DNA from: Candidatus Leucobacter sulfamidivorax
Lineage (GTDB): Bacteria > Actinomycetota > Actinomycetes > Actinomycetales > Microbacteriaceae
DNA: 64,000 nucleotides
Assembly (NCBI GenBank): GCA_016771945.1
Contig: QZLF01000001.1
Coordinates: forward strand, 248,001 to 312,000
Direction of reading: 5' to 3'
Of the stretch, positions 46,430-55,817 are shown piece by piece. The notes beneath the pieces are model-generated. The model was not told the DNA's origin and made no database searches. It was given only the letters and a program-made list of their open reading frames with translations. Every line of letters begins with the position of its first letter. The first letter of the stretch is position 1. A program made the position numbers and the translations under genes.

Positions 46430-46660
46430 ACAACCGCCTTTGAAGCAGATATTTCTCCACAATCCCCGCTGGCGCAAAGCCTCAAGTTGCACCTGAGAGT
46501 TGAATAACTTCACAGCTGTGGGAACACAAAATCCCTGTTCATGACTAAAAATTTGGCTGAGGATCACGTTTCTTCCACAGGCTATCCCCACCTCTGGGGA
46601 TAAGCTCCGCTGAAAACGGGCGAGTTATTCAGGTAGTTATCCACAGGCGGTTCTCCAGGC
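46430..46660. promoter_or_regulatory. AT-richer DnaA-box-like cluster upstream of dnaB
   Basis: Within a 506-bp gene-free gap (46273 to 46778), about 230 bases are much less GC-rich than the surroundings. They contain TTCTCCACA (46453), TCTTCCACA (46571), CTATCCCCA (46582), TGGGGATAA (46595) and a perfect TTATCCACA (46637 to 46645). The two middle sites form an inverted repeat, TATCCCCA-CCTC-TGGGGATA. It may control dnaB by DnaA, titrate DnaA, or act as an origin. Confidence 0.55.
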
Positions 46661-46778
46661 GCTTGAATCGGCCCCGCGGGGAGCCCTACGGTGAATGTCG
46701 GTGGTCGGGTGTCTGATGGGTGAACCACCGGTTCACCCGCTCGACCGGCCCGCGCCGGTCCGTCAGAAGGAGTCACGC

Positions 46779-48170
46779 ATGTCGATCGCGCATCTCGGTC
46801 TCCCGGATCTCGGAGAGTCCTTCGACGAGAGCGGCCAGAGCGGCCGCGGCTACGACCGAATGCCGCCCTACGATCTCCTCGCCGAGCAGAGCGTGCTCGG
46901 CGGCATGCTGCTCTCTAAGGACGCGGTAGCCGACGTCACCGGTCTGCTGCGCGGCGGCGACTTCTACGTGCCGAAGCACGAGGTCGTCTACGACGCGATC
47001 CTCGCGCTCTACTCGCAGGGCGAGCCGACCGATGCGATCACGGTCGGCGACCAGCTCGCCAAGACGGGCGACCTGCAGCGGGCCGGCGGCGCCGAGTACC
47101 TGCACACGCTCACCAGCATCGTGCCCACCGCCGCGAACGCGAGCTTCTACGCCGACATCGTCGCCGAGAAGGCGCTGCTGCGCCGGCTGGTCGAGGCGGG
47201 CACCCGCATCACTCAGATGGGCTACGCCGGGGAGGGCGAGGCCATCGACCTCGTCAACAACGCGCAGGCCGAGATCTACGCCGTCACCGGCGCGGACCAG
47301 GCCGAGGACTACGTGCCGCTCTCGGTCGCGGTCGAGGCGGCGAGGCACGAGATCGAGATGGCCCACGCGAGCGAGGGCGGCATGATGGGCGTGCCCACCG
47401 GCTTCGCCGAGCTCGACGAGAAGACCAACGGTTTCGCGGGCGGACAGATGATCATCATCGCGGCGCGCCCCGCCATGGGCAAGTCGACGCTCGCGCTCGA
47501 CGTCGCCCGCGCCGCGGCGGTGGGCTCCGGGGCCACCACGGTCTTCTTCTCCCTCGAGATGGGCCGAGCGGAGATCGCGATGCGCCTGCTCTCGGCGGAG
47601 GCGACGATTCCCATGCAGACGCTGCGCAAGGGCGCGCTCGATCAGCGCGACTTCCAGAAGCTCGCGGCGACCCAGGCCCGCATCAACGAGGCGCCGCTGT
47701 TCATCGACGACAGCCCGAACCTCACCCTGGTCGAGATCCGCGCCAAGTGCCGCAGGCTCAAGCAGCGCCACAACCTCAAGATGGTGGTCATCGACTACCT
47801 GCAGCTGCTCAGCTCGGGCAAGAAGGTCGAGAGCCGCCAGCAGGAGGTCAGCGAGTTCTCCCGCGCCCTCAAGCTGCTGTCGAAAGAACTCGACGTGCCG
47901 GTGATCGCCCTCTCGCAGCTCAATCGCGCTTCCGAGCAGCGCGCCGACAAGATGCCGGCGATCAGCGACCTGCGCGAGTCGGGCTCGCTCGAGCAGGACG
48001 CCGACATGGTCATCCTGCTCCACCGCGAATCGACCTACGAGAAGGAGAATCCGCGGGCGGGGGAGGCCGACCTCATCCTCGCGAAGCAGCGCAACGGCCC
48101 GACCGGCACGGTCACGGTCGCCTTCCAGGGCCACTACTCCCGCTTCCAGGACATGCCGAGCGGGCTGTAG
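46779..48170 (+). CDS. dnaB: Replicative DNA helicase DnaB
   Basis: 463 residues from ATG 46779 with AGAAGGAG upstream. N-terminal primase-binding domain (MPPYDLLAEQSVLGGMLLSK), then the RecA-like motor with Walker A IIAARPAMGKSTLALDVARA, VVIDYLQLLSSGKKVESRQQ and the ESGSLEQDAD motif. No intein, although this gene often carries one. Confidence 0.97.
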   Translation: MSIAHLGLPDLGESFDESGQSGRGYDRMPPYDLLAEQSVLGGMLLSKDAVADVTGLLRGGDFYVPKHEVVYDAILALYSQGEPTDAITVGDQLAKTGDLQRAGGAEYLHTLTSIVPTAANASFYADIVAEKALLRRLVEAGTRITQMGYAGEGEAIDLVNNAQAEIYAVTGADQAEDYVPLSVAVEAARHEIEMAHASEGGMMGVPTGFAELDEKTNGFAGGQMIIIAARPAMGKSTLALDVARAAAVGSGATTVFFSLEMGRAEIAMRLLSAEATIPMQTLRKGALDQRDFQKLAATQARINEAPLFIDDSPNLTLVEIRAKCRRLKQRHNLKMVVIDYLQLLSSGKKVESRQQEVSEFSRALKLLSKELDVPVIALSQLNRASEQRADKMPAISDLRESGSLEQDADMVILLHRESTYEKENPRAGEADLILAKQRNGPTGTVTVAFQGHYSRFQDMPSGL

Positions 48171-48284
48171 CACGCGCCGGGCTGCCTGCGCGCCCGATCG
48201 GCTCGACCTCCCACCCGGCCCGCGCTCGGTTTGCGCCCCGGTGGGGAGCGGTAGACTGGGGAGCGAATCAAGAGAGGGGTCGTG

Positions 48285-48872
48285 ATGTCGGCTGCGGTGG
48301 ACGCTCCGGAGCGATCGACCGACCCCGCACCCGGCTGGGTGCCCTGGGTCCGCCCGATCGTGCTGCTGGCAGCGGGGCTCTTCGTCGCCTTCACGGCGGC
48401 GCTCCATCACGCGCTCGGCTTCGACCGCGGCGTGGTCGCGGTCGCGCTCGTCGCGCTGGGCGTCGCCCATCTCCTCGAGTGGCGACTGGCGCGCGAGGCG
48501 GTCAGGGGCCCGATCCCGGTGCTGCTCGCGACGATCGCCATCCTCGCGGGCCTGCTCCAGGCCGTGCTGTGGACGCCCCTCGCCTTCGGGCTGCTGCTCG
48601 CCGCCTGGGCGCTCGCCACCGGGCTCTGCGAGCTGCTGGGCGCGATGCTCGGCTTCTCCGCCCGCGGCGACGCGATCTTCCTCGGCGCGATCGGCGTGCT
48701 GCTCGCGATCCTCGTGCTCCTCTTCCTGCTCGACCCCATCGCGGTGATCGGCTTCTTCGGGGCCTACTCGGTGATCGCCGGCGTCTACCTCGGCATCTCG
48801 GTGTTCGACGCCCGGTCCAAGCGCAAGCGCGATGCGGCCGAGGCGCTCGAGCCCGCCGCTCCCCAAGCTTGA
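48285..48872 (+). CDS. DUF308 (HdeD-like) membrane protein
   Basis: 195 residues (GTG 48282 is an alternative start). Six hydrophobic segments, for example PIVLLAAGLFVAFTAALHH and IFLGAIGVLLAILVLLFLL, with small loops, in the style of HdeD/DUF308 proteins. A basic tail, RSKRKRDAAEA. No enzymatic motif. Confidence 0.7.
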   Translation: MSAAVDAPERSTDPAPGWVPWVRPIVLLAAGLFVAFTAALHHALGFDRGVVAVALVALGVAHLLEWRLAREAVRGPIPVLLATIAILAGLLQAVLWTPLAFGLLLAAWALATGLCELLGAMLGFSARGDAIFLGAIGVLLAILVLLFLLDPIAVIGFFGAYSVIAGVYLGISVFDARSKRKRDAAEALEPAAPQA

Positions 48873-48901
48873 ACCGCCCCGCCCAGCAACGAAAGCGCAG
48901 T

Positions 48902-49269
48902 ATGACCGAGCCCACCCCGCCCGCACCGCAGGAGCCTGCCACCCCGTCGCGCCGCGACCGGCTTCGGCCGCTCGAACTGGTCGGCTTCTCCGCGGTGCTC
49001 GCGATCTTCGCCGCGCTCGTCGTGCTGCTCGTGCTGCGCGATCCGGCCACGGGGCTCCCCAACTTCGCGATGGCGGCCATCGCCGCGGGCGTCGCCTTCA
49101 TCGCCGCGCTCCTCACGGTCGCCCTGCTCGGCCTGGGCGGGAAGCCCAGCCAGCAGGACATCGAGGCGCGCAAGGATCTCTATTCGCCGGGCGATGCCGG
49201 CGACGCCGATGATTCCGGCGACGCCGGCGGCCAGGGCGAGGCCGGCGGGGCAGGCCGAGCTGGCACTAG
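48902..49269 (+). CDS. Two-helix membrane protein, 3' end uncertain
   Basis: It begins MTEPTPPAPQEPATPSRRDR, with helices PLELVGFSAVLAIFAALVVLLV and FAMAAIAAGVAFIAALLTVAL and then an acidic tail. In this frame no stop occurs until 49741, far into the yaeQ-like gene. A TAG at 49267 in the +1-shifted frame suggests an indel near the end of the gene. The coordinates assume that stop. Confidence 0.5.
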
Positions 49270-49284
49270 CCGGGTTCGTGACTC

Positions 49285-49827
49285 ATGGCGACAGGCGCGA
49301 CGATCCACACCTTCGAGGTGCAGCTGGCGGACGTGGATCGAGGGGTCTACGAGGAGCTCTCCCTGCGCGTGGCCAGGCACCCCTCCGAGACCGACGCCTT
49401 CATGGCGACCCGCGTGCTCGCCTACTGCCTCGAGTACGAGGAGGGCATCGCCTTCGGCGCGGGCGGGATCTCGTCGACCGAGGAGCCGGCCGTGCTGGTG
49501 CGGGACCTCACCGGGCGGATCACGGCCTGGATCGAGATCGGCGCGCCCGATGCCGAGCGCCTGCACTTCGGCAGCAAGCTCGCTGATCGTGCCGCCGTCT
49601 ACACGCATCGGGATCCCGAGAAGCTGCAGCAGGCCTGGGCGGGCAAGGCGATCCATCGTGCCGAGAGCGTCGTGCTGCGCTCCTTCGATCCGCGCTTCGT
49701 GGACGCGGTCGTCGCCGTGCTCGCCCGCCGCAACACGATGACGGTCTCGGTGACGGAGGGGCAGCTCTACCTCGAGCTGAACGGCGTCGCGATCGACACC
49801 GCGATTCAGGAGCGTCGCGTCGCCTGA
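49285..49827 (+). CDS. YaeQ family protein
   Basis: 180 residues. MATGATIHTFEVQLADVDRG, HPSETDAFMATRVLAYCLEY and WIEIGAPDAERLHFGSKLA are the YaeQ signatures; the fold is PD-(D/E)xK nuclease-like and the acidic residues are kept. Biochemical role unproven. Overlaps the convergent gene by 22 bp. Confidence 0.9.
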   Translation: MATGATIHTFEVQLADVDRGVYEELSLRVARHPSETDAFMATRVLAYCLEYEEGIAFGAGGISSTEEPAVLVRDLTGRITAWIEIGAPDAERLHFGSKLADRAAVYTHRDPEKLQQAWAGKAIHRAESVVLRSFDPRFVDAVVAVLARRNTMTVSVTEGQLYLELNGVAIDTAIQERRVA

Positions 49828-50444
49828 CGCCGGGCCTGCCGGGCTTGCGCCTTGGCCCGGGCCCACGCCCGAGCGTCGCGGCTCGAGAGCGCCAGCAGCA
49901 CGAGGATGTCGAAGGCGACCGTGAGCAGGGTCGTCTGGATGGTGATCTCCTCGCCGGCGGTGAAGTAGCCGATCGCCGCGGTCGTGATGCTGAGCGTGAG
50001 GCCCAGCATCACGAGCACCCGGGCGAAGTTGCTGCCCCGCCAGATCATCCACGCGAGCAGCAGCAGCACGACGATGAAGATCCCGCCGACGACGAGCACC
50101 GTGATGAGGGCGACCTCCGAAGCGTCGCGGGGGATCTCGAGCTCGGCGGCGAGATCCCGCCAGAACAGCGCGAAGGCGACCAGCCAGAGGACGCCGGTCA
50201 GCGCTCGCAGCATCACGAACACCGCGCCGAGCGCGGTCGAGAGCGGGCGTCTCGCCGGAGCCGAGGGCTGCGCGTCGCCGCCGAGCAGCGCGGCTGCCGG
50301 CTCGAAGGCCGCGCGCTTGCGCTCCCGCCGGTGCTCGAGCAGCCGCCCGTGCTGGACCGCCGGGCCATGATTCGTCGCAGAGCGGTGATCCGCCGCCGGA
50401 CCGTGATCGAGCTCCGGCCCGCGCTCCGCCGATGACTCAGCCAC
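49806..50444 (-). CDS. Four-helix membrane protein, unknown
   Basis: 212 residues. A hydrophilic, His/Arg-rich N-terminus (about 65 residues), then four membrane segments including VFVMLRALTGVLWLVAFALF and ALITVLVVGGIFIVVLLLLA. Basic C-terminus. Overlaps the LssY_C gene stop by 8 bp, so it is probably co-transcribed with it. Family not recognised. Confidence 0.6.
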   Translation of the reverse strand: MAESSAERGPELDHGPAADHRSATNHGPAVQHGRLLEHRRERKRAAFEPAAALLGGDAQPSAPARRPLSTALGAVFVMLRALTGVLWLVAFALFWRDLAAELEIPRDASEVALITVLVVGGIFIVVLLLLAWMIWRGSNFARVLVMLGLTLSITTAAIGYFTAGEEITIQTTLLTVAFDILVLLALSSRDARAWARAKAQARQARRQATRRS

Positions 50445-51333
50445 GCGCGCCCCCTTCGCCCTGAGCGACGGGATCGGGAGCGGGGGAGACCGCCCGCAGG
50501 TCCAGGATCGGCAGATCCCCGTCCGTGCGCACGCTGTCGCCGCCGCCGTTGCGCGAGTGGTACCCGGTCGAGAAGTCCTTCAGCACGCGGACGACGACCT
50601 CCGTATCGGCTTCCGAGACCGACTGCACGATGTGGTCCCGCTCCACGTCGATGTCGGCGTCGATCTTGTGGGTGATCTGCAGGGTGAAGAGCGAGAAGCC
50701 CACGGCCCGGTCGAAGGTGCCGGCCGCGAGCCAGTCGACGCGCTCGCCGCCGGGCAGCAGCCAGCCGTCGGGGGTGCGCCAGAAGCGCACGTGATGCCGC
50801 TTCGCGGGATTGCCGGCGACCTCCTGCTGGTAGGCGCAGTCCTGCATGCGCCCGAAGAGGAAGAGCGGGCTGACGGGCGCCTCGTCGTAGCTGCGCCGGG
50901 TGATCGTGGAGGTGATGATCCGCCACGAGCTGCGCAGCGTCACGGGATCGGCGCGCGTCCACCCCGCCCGCCGCATCGCCTCGTGCAGCTGCGCCTCGTC
51001 GCCGAGCAGGGCGAGGTTGATCGGGTCCCCGAGCAGCCCGTCGCTCGTGCGGGTGCGCCCGATGAAGTAGTCGGGCACGTAGATGGTGGTGAGGACCCGG
51101 TGGATCCGCGGCAGCACCAGGTAGGCGAGCAGCACCCAGAAGAGGACGAGGATGACGATCCCCCACCAGCCGAGCTTGAAGCTCTCGACGATCAGCAGCC
51201 AGGCGAGCCAGATTGCGGCGATGCCGGCGAAGACGAAGAAGAACTCGTCGAGCGCGGCGAGAACGGAGATCCGGCGCCTGCGCGGCTCAGCGGACCGCGC
51301 CCCCTGAGCCGGCTCGTGCGGAGTGGTCTCCAT
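50437..51333 (-). CDS. LssY C-terminal domain membrane protein
   Basis: 298 residues. Two N-terminal helices (FFFVFAGIAAIWLAWLLIVE and WGIVILVLFWVLLAYLVLP) and a cytosolic or outer domain with DPINLALLGDEAQLHEAMRR, AGWTRADP and RNGGGDSVRTDGDLPILDL, the pattern of the LssY_C family (PF14067). Function unknown; LssY is linked to secretion loci in Legionella. Confidence 0.82.
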   Translation of the reverse strand: METTPHEPAQGARSAEPRRRRISVLAALDEFFFVFAGIAAIWLAWLLIVESFKLGWWGIVILVLFWVLLAYLVLPRIHRVLTTIYVPDYFIGRTRTSDGLLGDPINLALLGDEAQLHEAMRRAGWTRADPVTLRSSWRIITSTITRRSYDEAPVSPLFLFGRMQDCAYQQEVAGNPAKRHHVRFWRTPDGWLLPGGERVDWLAAGTFDRAVGFSLFTLQITHKIDADIDVERDHIVQSVSEADTEVVVRVLKDFSTGYHSRNGGGDSVRTDGDLPILDLRAVSPAPDPVAQGEGGARG

Positions 51334-51453
51334 GCGACCATGTTAATGTCCTGCAGCGCACTCCTCCGCCCGTGCCGCCCGTCGCGCAGGGCCCTCCCGT
51401 AGGGTGGACAGCGGGTGCCCCGGAGTGACGAGGGGCTCGAAGGGAGTGAGTCC

Positions 51454-53046
51454 ATGAGACAGCAGCGGACCGTGCTGGACGCTTCGGCCGAGGTGTTCCG
51501 CGCGCACGGCATGACGGTGATCTTCGGCAACCCCGGCTCGAACGAGCTGCCGTTCCTGGCGGGTCTCGGCGATGATTTCGACTTCGTGCTCGGCCTGCAC
51601 GAGCAGGCCGTCCTGGGCATGGCCGAGGGCTACGCGCGCGCGACCGGGCGCCCGGTGCTCGTGAACCTGCACGCCGCCTCCGGCACCGGCAACGCGATGG
51701 GCGCGCTCACGAACGCGCGCTACGCCAACATCCCGCTCGTGGTGCTGGCCGGTCAGCAGGTGCGGCGCACTGTGGGCCAGGAGACGATGCTCGCCAGCGC
51801 CGAGGCCGGCATGCTCACCTACCCGCTGACGAAGTTCGCCCACGAGCCGCTGGCGGCCGCCGATGTGCCGCGAACGCTGTCGCAGGCGATCTTCGAGGCC
51901 ACCGCCCAGCCGCGTGGCCCGGTCTACGTCTCGGTGCCGCTCGACGACTGGATGGAGCCGGCCCTCGACGACGACGCCCTGCTGCTCGCGCGCACGGTCG
52001 ACACCGCGGGCGGCGCCGCACCCGAGGCGCTGGCCGAGCTGCTCGCCGCGCTGAACGGCGCCGAGAACCCCGCCATCGTGCTCGGGCCGCAGGTCGACGC
52101 GGCCGGGGTCGCCGACCGGAGCGTGTTCGACGCCCTGATCGACCTCGTCGAGCGCACCGACGGCACCGTCTACATCGCGCCCTCGCCGCCGCGCGGGCCG
52201 TTCCCGAGCAAGCACCCGAACTTCGCGGGAGTGCTCGTGCCGGGCATCGAGTCGGTGCGGAGGGGCCTGACGGGTCACGACCTCGTGCTCGTGATCGGTG
52301 CTCCCATCTTCCGCTATCACCGCTGGGAGCCGGGCGCCTACCTCGAGCCGGGCACGGCCGTGTGGCAGGTGACGGCCGATGCCTCCGAGGCGGCGCGCGC
52401 ACCGTTCGGGCGCGCCGTCGTGGGCGACGTGGGCCGGGTCGTCACCGCGCTCGCCGAGGGCGCGGTGGATCGCGGCCGGCGTCGTCCGGCTCGCCTGCTC
52501 GAGGCCGCCAGCACGTCGCCCGACGGCATGACGGGCACCGAGATCATCGAGGTGCTCAACGAGCAGCGGACCGACCGGGTGATCTACGTCAACGAGACCA
52601 CGACCCTCGACCTCGACTATCTCGAACGCGTCGACATCGACGGGCCGGGCCAGTACCACTTCCCGGCCTCGGGCGGCCTCGGCTTCGGCCTGCCCGCGGC
52701 GGTCGGCTACGCGATCGCGAAGCCCGAGGCGACCGTCGTCGCGACCGTCGGCGACGGCTCGGCGAACTACGGCATCACCGCGCTCTACACGGCGGCGCAG
52801 CGGGGGACCCGCACGGTGTTCGTCATCGTGAACAACGGGGGCTACGGAGCGCTCGCGGGCTTCGCCCAGCGCATGGGCGTGCCCGACGTGCCGGGCCTGA
52901 AGCTCGGCGGCATCGACTTCGTCGCGATCGCCCAGGGCTATGGAGTGCCGGGCGTGCGCACGAGCACGCGCGAGGAGTTCGCGCGGGCCTACGCCGAAGC
53001 GCTCGCGGCCGAGGGCCCGGTGCTCATCGACGCGCGGGTGGTGTAG
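51454..53046 (+). CDS. mdlC: Thiamine diphosphate enzyme, probable benzoylformate decarboxylase
   Basis: 530 residues, as in the Pseudomonas enzyme. It keeps the residues that define that enzyme: Ser in FGNPGSNELPFLAG, the cofactor Glu in GLHEQAVLGMAEG, His in VNLHAASGTGNAMG, and the second His in FRYHRWEPGAYLEPGT. The cofactor motif is TVGDGSANYGITAL...NN. It would decarboxylate benzoylformate to benzaldehyde. No other mandelate-pathway genes are next to it, so the physiological substrate could differ. Confidence 0.85.
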   Translation: MRQQRTVLDASAEVFRAHGMTVIFGNPGSNELPFLAGLGDDFDFVLGLHEQAVLGMAEGYARATGRPVLVNLHAASGTGNAMGALTNARYANIPLVVLAGQQVRRTVGQETMLASAEAGMLTYPLTKFAHEPLAAADVPRTLSQAIFEATAQPRGPVYVSVPLDDWMEPALDDDALLLARTVDTAGGAAPEALAELLAALNGAENPAIVLGPQVDAAGVADRSVFDALIDLVERTDGTVYIAPSPPRGPFPSKHPNFAGVLVPGIESVRRGLTGHDLVLVIGAPIFRYHRWEPGAYLEPGTAVWQVTADASEAARAPFGRAVVGDVGRVVTALAEGAVDRGRRRPARLLEAASTSPDGMTGTEIIEVLNEQRTDRVIYVNETTTLDLDYLERVDIDGPGQYHFPASGGLGFGLPAAVGYAIAKPEATVVATVGDGSANYGITALYTAAQRGTRTVFVIVNNGGYGALAGFAQRMGVPDVPGLKLGGIDFVAIAQGYGVPGVRTSTREEFARAYAEALAAEGPVLIDARVV

Positions 53047-53998
53047 GCCGCTTCGGAGGGTCCACGGTCCCGGCCGCCGCGCTGCCGGCCGACCCGGCGG
53101 CGGAGGCCGCCACCGTCGATCCGAGTGCGCCGATCGCGAGGACGATCACGGTGATGACGGCGAAGCCGAGCAGGATCTCGACGGGTCCGGTCTCGGAGGC
53201 CATGGCGCCGAGAACGAGGAAACCGGAACTCAGCGCCGCCGCAGCGGGCACCATCGCGAGCGGCACGAAGGAGCGCGTCGATCCGCGGAGGGCGACGAGC
53301 CAGACGGCCGCCGCGGCCAGGAGCGCGACGGCGGCCGTGGTTCCGGCCGCCGGCTCGAAGTAGGGCAGTGCGTATCCGGTGAGGGGAAGGCGCATGACCC
53401 GGCCCCGGGCATATGCGACGATCGAGACGACGAGGAGCAGGATCGCCGCCCCCACCGCGAGAAGGCCCAGGACGGTGAACAGCCGTTTCCGCCACGCCGG
53501 GAGGGGAGGAGCCGCGACTCGCTTGCGCTTGCTCATGCGGCGCGGGATGGGGCTCTCCGTGAGCCCCTCGACCGCGTAGCCGAACAGGAGCACCACGCCG
53601 CTGCTCGACGGGATCCACAGGATGGCGAAGGCGGTCGAGTAGCCGTCCGATGACGAGTAGTTCATGACGACCCCGGCGAGCATCGAGCTGGCGGCGAGTA
53701 CGCCGACGGCCGGGAGCGCTGCGAGATGCCCGCGGAAGCGATCCCGCAGGATCAGCGCGAGCGCGGTGTAGAGGAACGATGCTGCGGCGAAGTAGGCGAG
53801 CGCGAACGTGTGATCGAGCGCTGGAACGGAGCCGAGGCTCGGGCCCCGCGCCGTTCTGCCCGGCAGTCGGATCTCGAGGGATCCGTCCGGCAGCTGCGAC
53901 CACGCCACCGCAAGCAGCACGGCCGCGATCGTGAGCATGACGAGTCCGAACAGCGCTCGCTTCATCGGGAGGGAGAGCCCGCGTCGCTTCTCGCTCAT
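53024..53998 (-). CDS. Polytopic membrane protein, unknown
   Basis: 324 residues with nine or ten membrane segments, for example RALFGLVMLTIAAVLLAVAW and ILLGFAVITVIVLAIGALGS. No transporter signature or catalytic residues. 22 bp downstream of it lies purB on the same strand; its 3' end overlaps the decarboxylase end by 23 bp in convergent fashion. Confidence 0.6.
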   Translation of the reverse strand: MSEKRRGLSLPMKRALFGLVMLTIAAVLLAVAWSQLPDGSLEIRLPGRTARGPSLGSVPALDHTFALAYFAAASFLYTALALILRDRFRGHLAALPAVGVLAASSMLAGVVMNYSSSDGYSTAFAILWIPSSSGVVLLFGYAVEGLTESPIPRRMSKRKRVAAPPLPAWRKRLFTVLGLLAVGAAILLLVVSIVAYARGRVMRLPLTGYALPYFEPAAGTTAAVALLAAAAVWLVALRGSTRSFVPLAMVPAAAALSSGFLVLGAMASETGPVEILLGFAVITVIVLAIGALGSTVAASAAGSAGSAAAGTVDPPKRPTPPARR

Positions 53999-54020
53999 GC
54001 TCGGAGCCGGAGGGCTGATC

Positions 54021-55406
54021 TCAGCCCTTCAGGTGCTCGAGCAGCTCGGTGGCGATACCCACGTAGGTCGAGGGCGTCAGCGCGAGCAGCCGCTGCTTCG
54101 CCCCGTCGCCGATCTCGAGCCCCTCGACGAACTCCACGAGCTCGGCCTGCCCGATCCGCCGCCCGCGCGTGAGCTCCTTGAGCGCCGCGTACGGGTCGCT
54201 GATGGTCGAGCGCCCGGCGGTGACCTCGGCGCGGATCACGGTCTGGATCGCCTCGCCGAGCACCTCCCAGTTCGCGTCGAGATCCGCCGCGAGCACCTCG
54301 GGCGCCGCGTCGATCTGGCCGAGGCCGCGCTTGATGTTGTCGAGCGCGAGCACCGAGTGCCCGAGGCCGACACCGATGTTGCGCTGCGCCGAGGAGTCGG
54401 TGAGGTCGCGCTGCCAGCGGCTCGTCACGAGCGTCTGCGCGAGGGAGTCGAGGATCGCGTTCGACAGCTCGAGGTTCGCCTCGGCGTTCTCGAAGCGGAT
54501 CGGGTTGACCTTGTGCGGCATGGTCGACGAGCCCGTCGCGCCCGCGACGGGGATCTGCCGGAAGTAGCCGATGGAGATGTAGCTCCAGACGTCGGTGGCG
54601 AGGTTGTGCAGGATGCGGTTGACGTGCGCGATCCGCGAGTAGAGCTCCGCCTGCCAGTCGTGCGACTCGATCTGCGTGGTGAGCGGGTTCCAGTCGAGGC
54701 CGAGGCCCTCGACGAACTCCCGGGAGATCGCGGCCCAGTCGGCGCCCGGATCCGCCGCGAGATGCGCGGCGAAGGTGCCGGTCGCGCCCGAGAACTTGCC
54801 GAGGTACTCGGTCTCGCCGATCTGCGCGACCTGGCGGCTCAGGCGGTAGACGAACACGGCGAGCTCCTTGCCGAGCGTGGTCGGCGTCGCCGGCTGGCCG
54901 TGTGTGCGGCTCATCATGGGCAGTTCGCGGTACTGCTCGGCCTGGCGGGCGAGCTCGACGATGACGGCCTCGAGCTTCGGCAGCCAGACCTCCTCGACGG
55001 CCTGCTTGACGGTGAGCGCGTAGGAGAGGTTGTTGATGTCCTCGCTCGTGCAGCAGACGTGGGTGAGCTCGGCGATGCGATCGAGGCCCTGGCGCGAGAG
55101 CTGCTCGCGCACGAGGTACTCGACGGCCTTCACGTCGTGCTGGGTGGTCGCCTCGATCTCGGCGAGCCGGTCGATCTCGGGCTGGCCGAAGCCGGCGGCC
55201 CACTCGCGCAGGGCGCGCAGCTCGGCGTCCGCGAGCGGTGTCGCACCGAGCAGCGAGTGCGAGGTCAGGTAGCCGAGCCACTCCACCTCGACGTGCACGC
55301 GCGCACGGTTCAGGCCCGCCTCCGAGAGGAAGTCGCCGAGCCCTTCGACCGCCGCGCGGTAGCGGCCGTCGAGCGGGCTGATGGGCTGAGGGGGCAGCGA
55401 GGTCAT
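54021..55406 (-). CDS. purB: Adenylosuccinate lyase
   Basis: 461 residues from ATG 55406. MTSLPPQPISPLDGRYRAAV, TSEDINNLSYAL, SRTHGQPATPTTLGKELAVF and the signature GSSTMPHKVNPIRFENAE with the mobile catalytic Ser loop. It acts in IMP-to-AMP and late IMP synthesis. No purine neighbour in the window. Confidence 0.96.
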   Translation of the reverse strand: MTSLPPQPISPLDGRYRAAVEGLGDFLSEAGLNRARVHVEVEWLGYLTSHSLLGATPLADAELRALREWAAGFGQPEIDRLAEIEATTQHDVKAVEYLVREQLSRQGLDRIAELTHVCCTSEDINNLSYALTVKQAVEEVWLPKLEAVIVELARQAEQYRELPMMSRTHGQPATPTTLGKELAVFVYRLSRQVAQIGETEYLGKFSGATGTFAAHLAADPGADWAAISREFVEGLGLDWNPLTTQIESHDWQAELYSRIAHVNRILHNLATDVWSYISIGYFRQIPVAGATGSSTMPHKVNPIRFENAEANLELSNAILDSLAQTLVTSRWQRDLTDSSAQRNIGVGLGHSVLALDNIKRGLGQIDAAPEVLAADLDANWEVLGEAIQTVIRAEVTAGRSTISDPYAALKELTRGRRIGQAELVEFVEGLEIGDGAKQRLLALTPSTYVGIATELLEHLKG

Positions 55407-55539
55407 GGGGTCTCCGTGCAGTCGGGCGTGTTCGAGGGGGCGGATCGCGGGCGCGCGAGGCGCACCCGCCCATTCTCCCATGCCCGTCCCGACAGGAGAC
55501 CTCGCGATCGCGGCAGTGCCATCCCTTCTCCCATTCAAA

Positions 55540-55558
55540 ATGGTAGTATCAATACCAT
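55540..55558. promoter_or_regulatory. Operator-like palindrome at the AbrB antitoxin start
   Basis: ATGGTA and TACCAT arms across 7 bp, overlapping the start codon. AbrB-type antitoxins usually repress their own operon from such sites. Confidence 0.55.
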
Positions 55559-55817
55559 GATCGCCACCATCGACAAGGCCGGGCGCCTCGTGATCCCGAA
55601 GCCGCTGCGTGATGCCATGGGTCTGAAGCCGGGCGTACCGCTCGACCTGAGTTACTCAGACGGGCAGATCGTGATCGAGTACGCGCCGGTCGCGTGGAGG
55701 GTCGAGACGATGAACGGGTTCCCCGTGATCCGCAGTGACAGGGATCCGGAGGCGCCCCCGCTCACGGACGCCATCGTGCGTGAGACCCTTGAGGCGGTGC
55801 GCGATGAGGGGGTCTGA
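55557..55817 (+). CDS. AbrB/SpoVT-type antitoxin
   Basis: 86 residues. The N-terminal swapped-hairpin domain MIATIDKAGRLVIPKPLRDA, MGLKPGVPLDL is diagnostic. The C-terminal half would bind the toxin. The stop overlaps the PIN gene start by 14 bp. The start codon lies in an inverted repeat. Confidence 0.9.
   Translation: MIATIDKAGRLVIPKPLRDAMGLKPGVPLDLSYSDGQIVIEYAPVAWRVETMNGFPVIRSDRDPEAPPLTDAIVRETLEAVRDEGV

Noticed and set aside
49269-49741. Extension of the two-helix membrane protein through the YaeQ gene
   Set aside because: It would overlap a conserved gene by more than 450 bp in another frame; an indel near the true stop is more likely.
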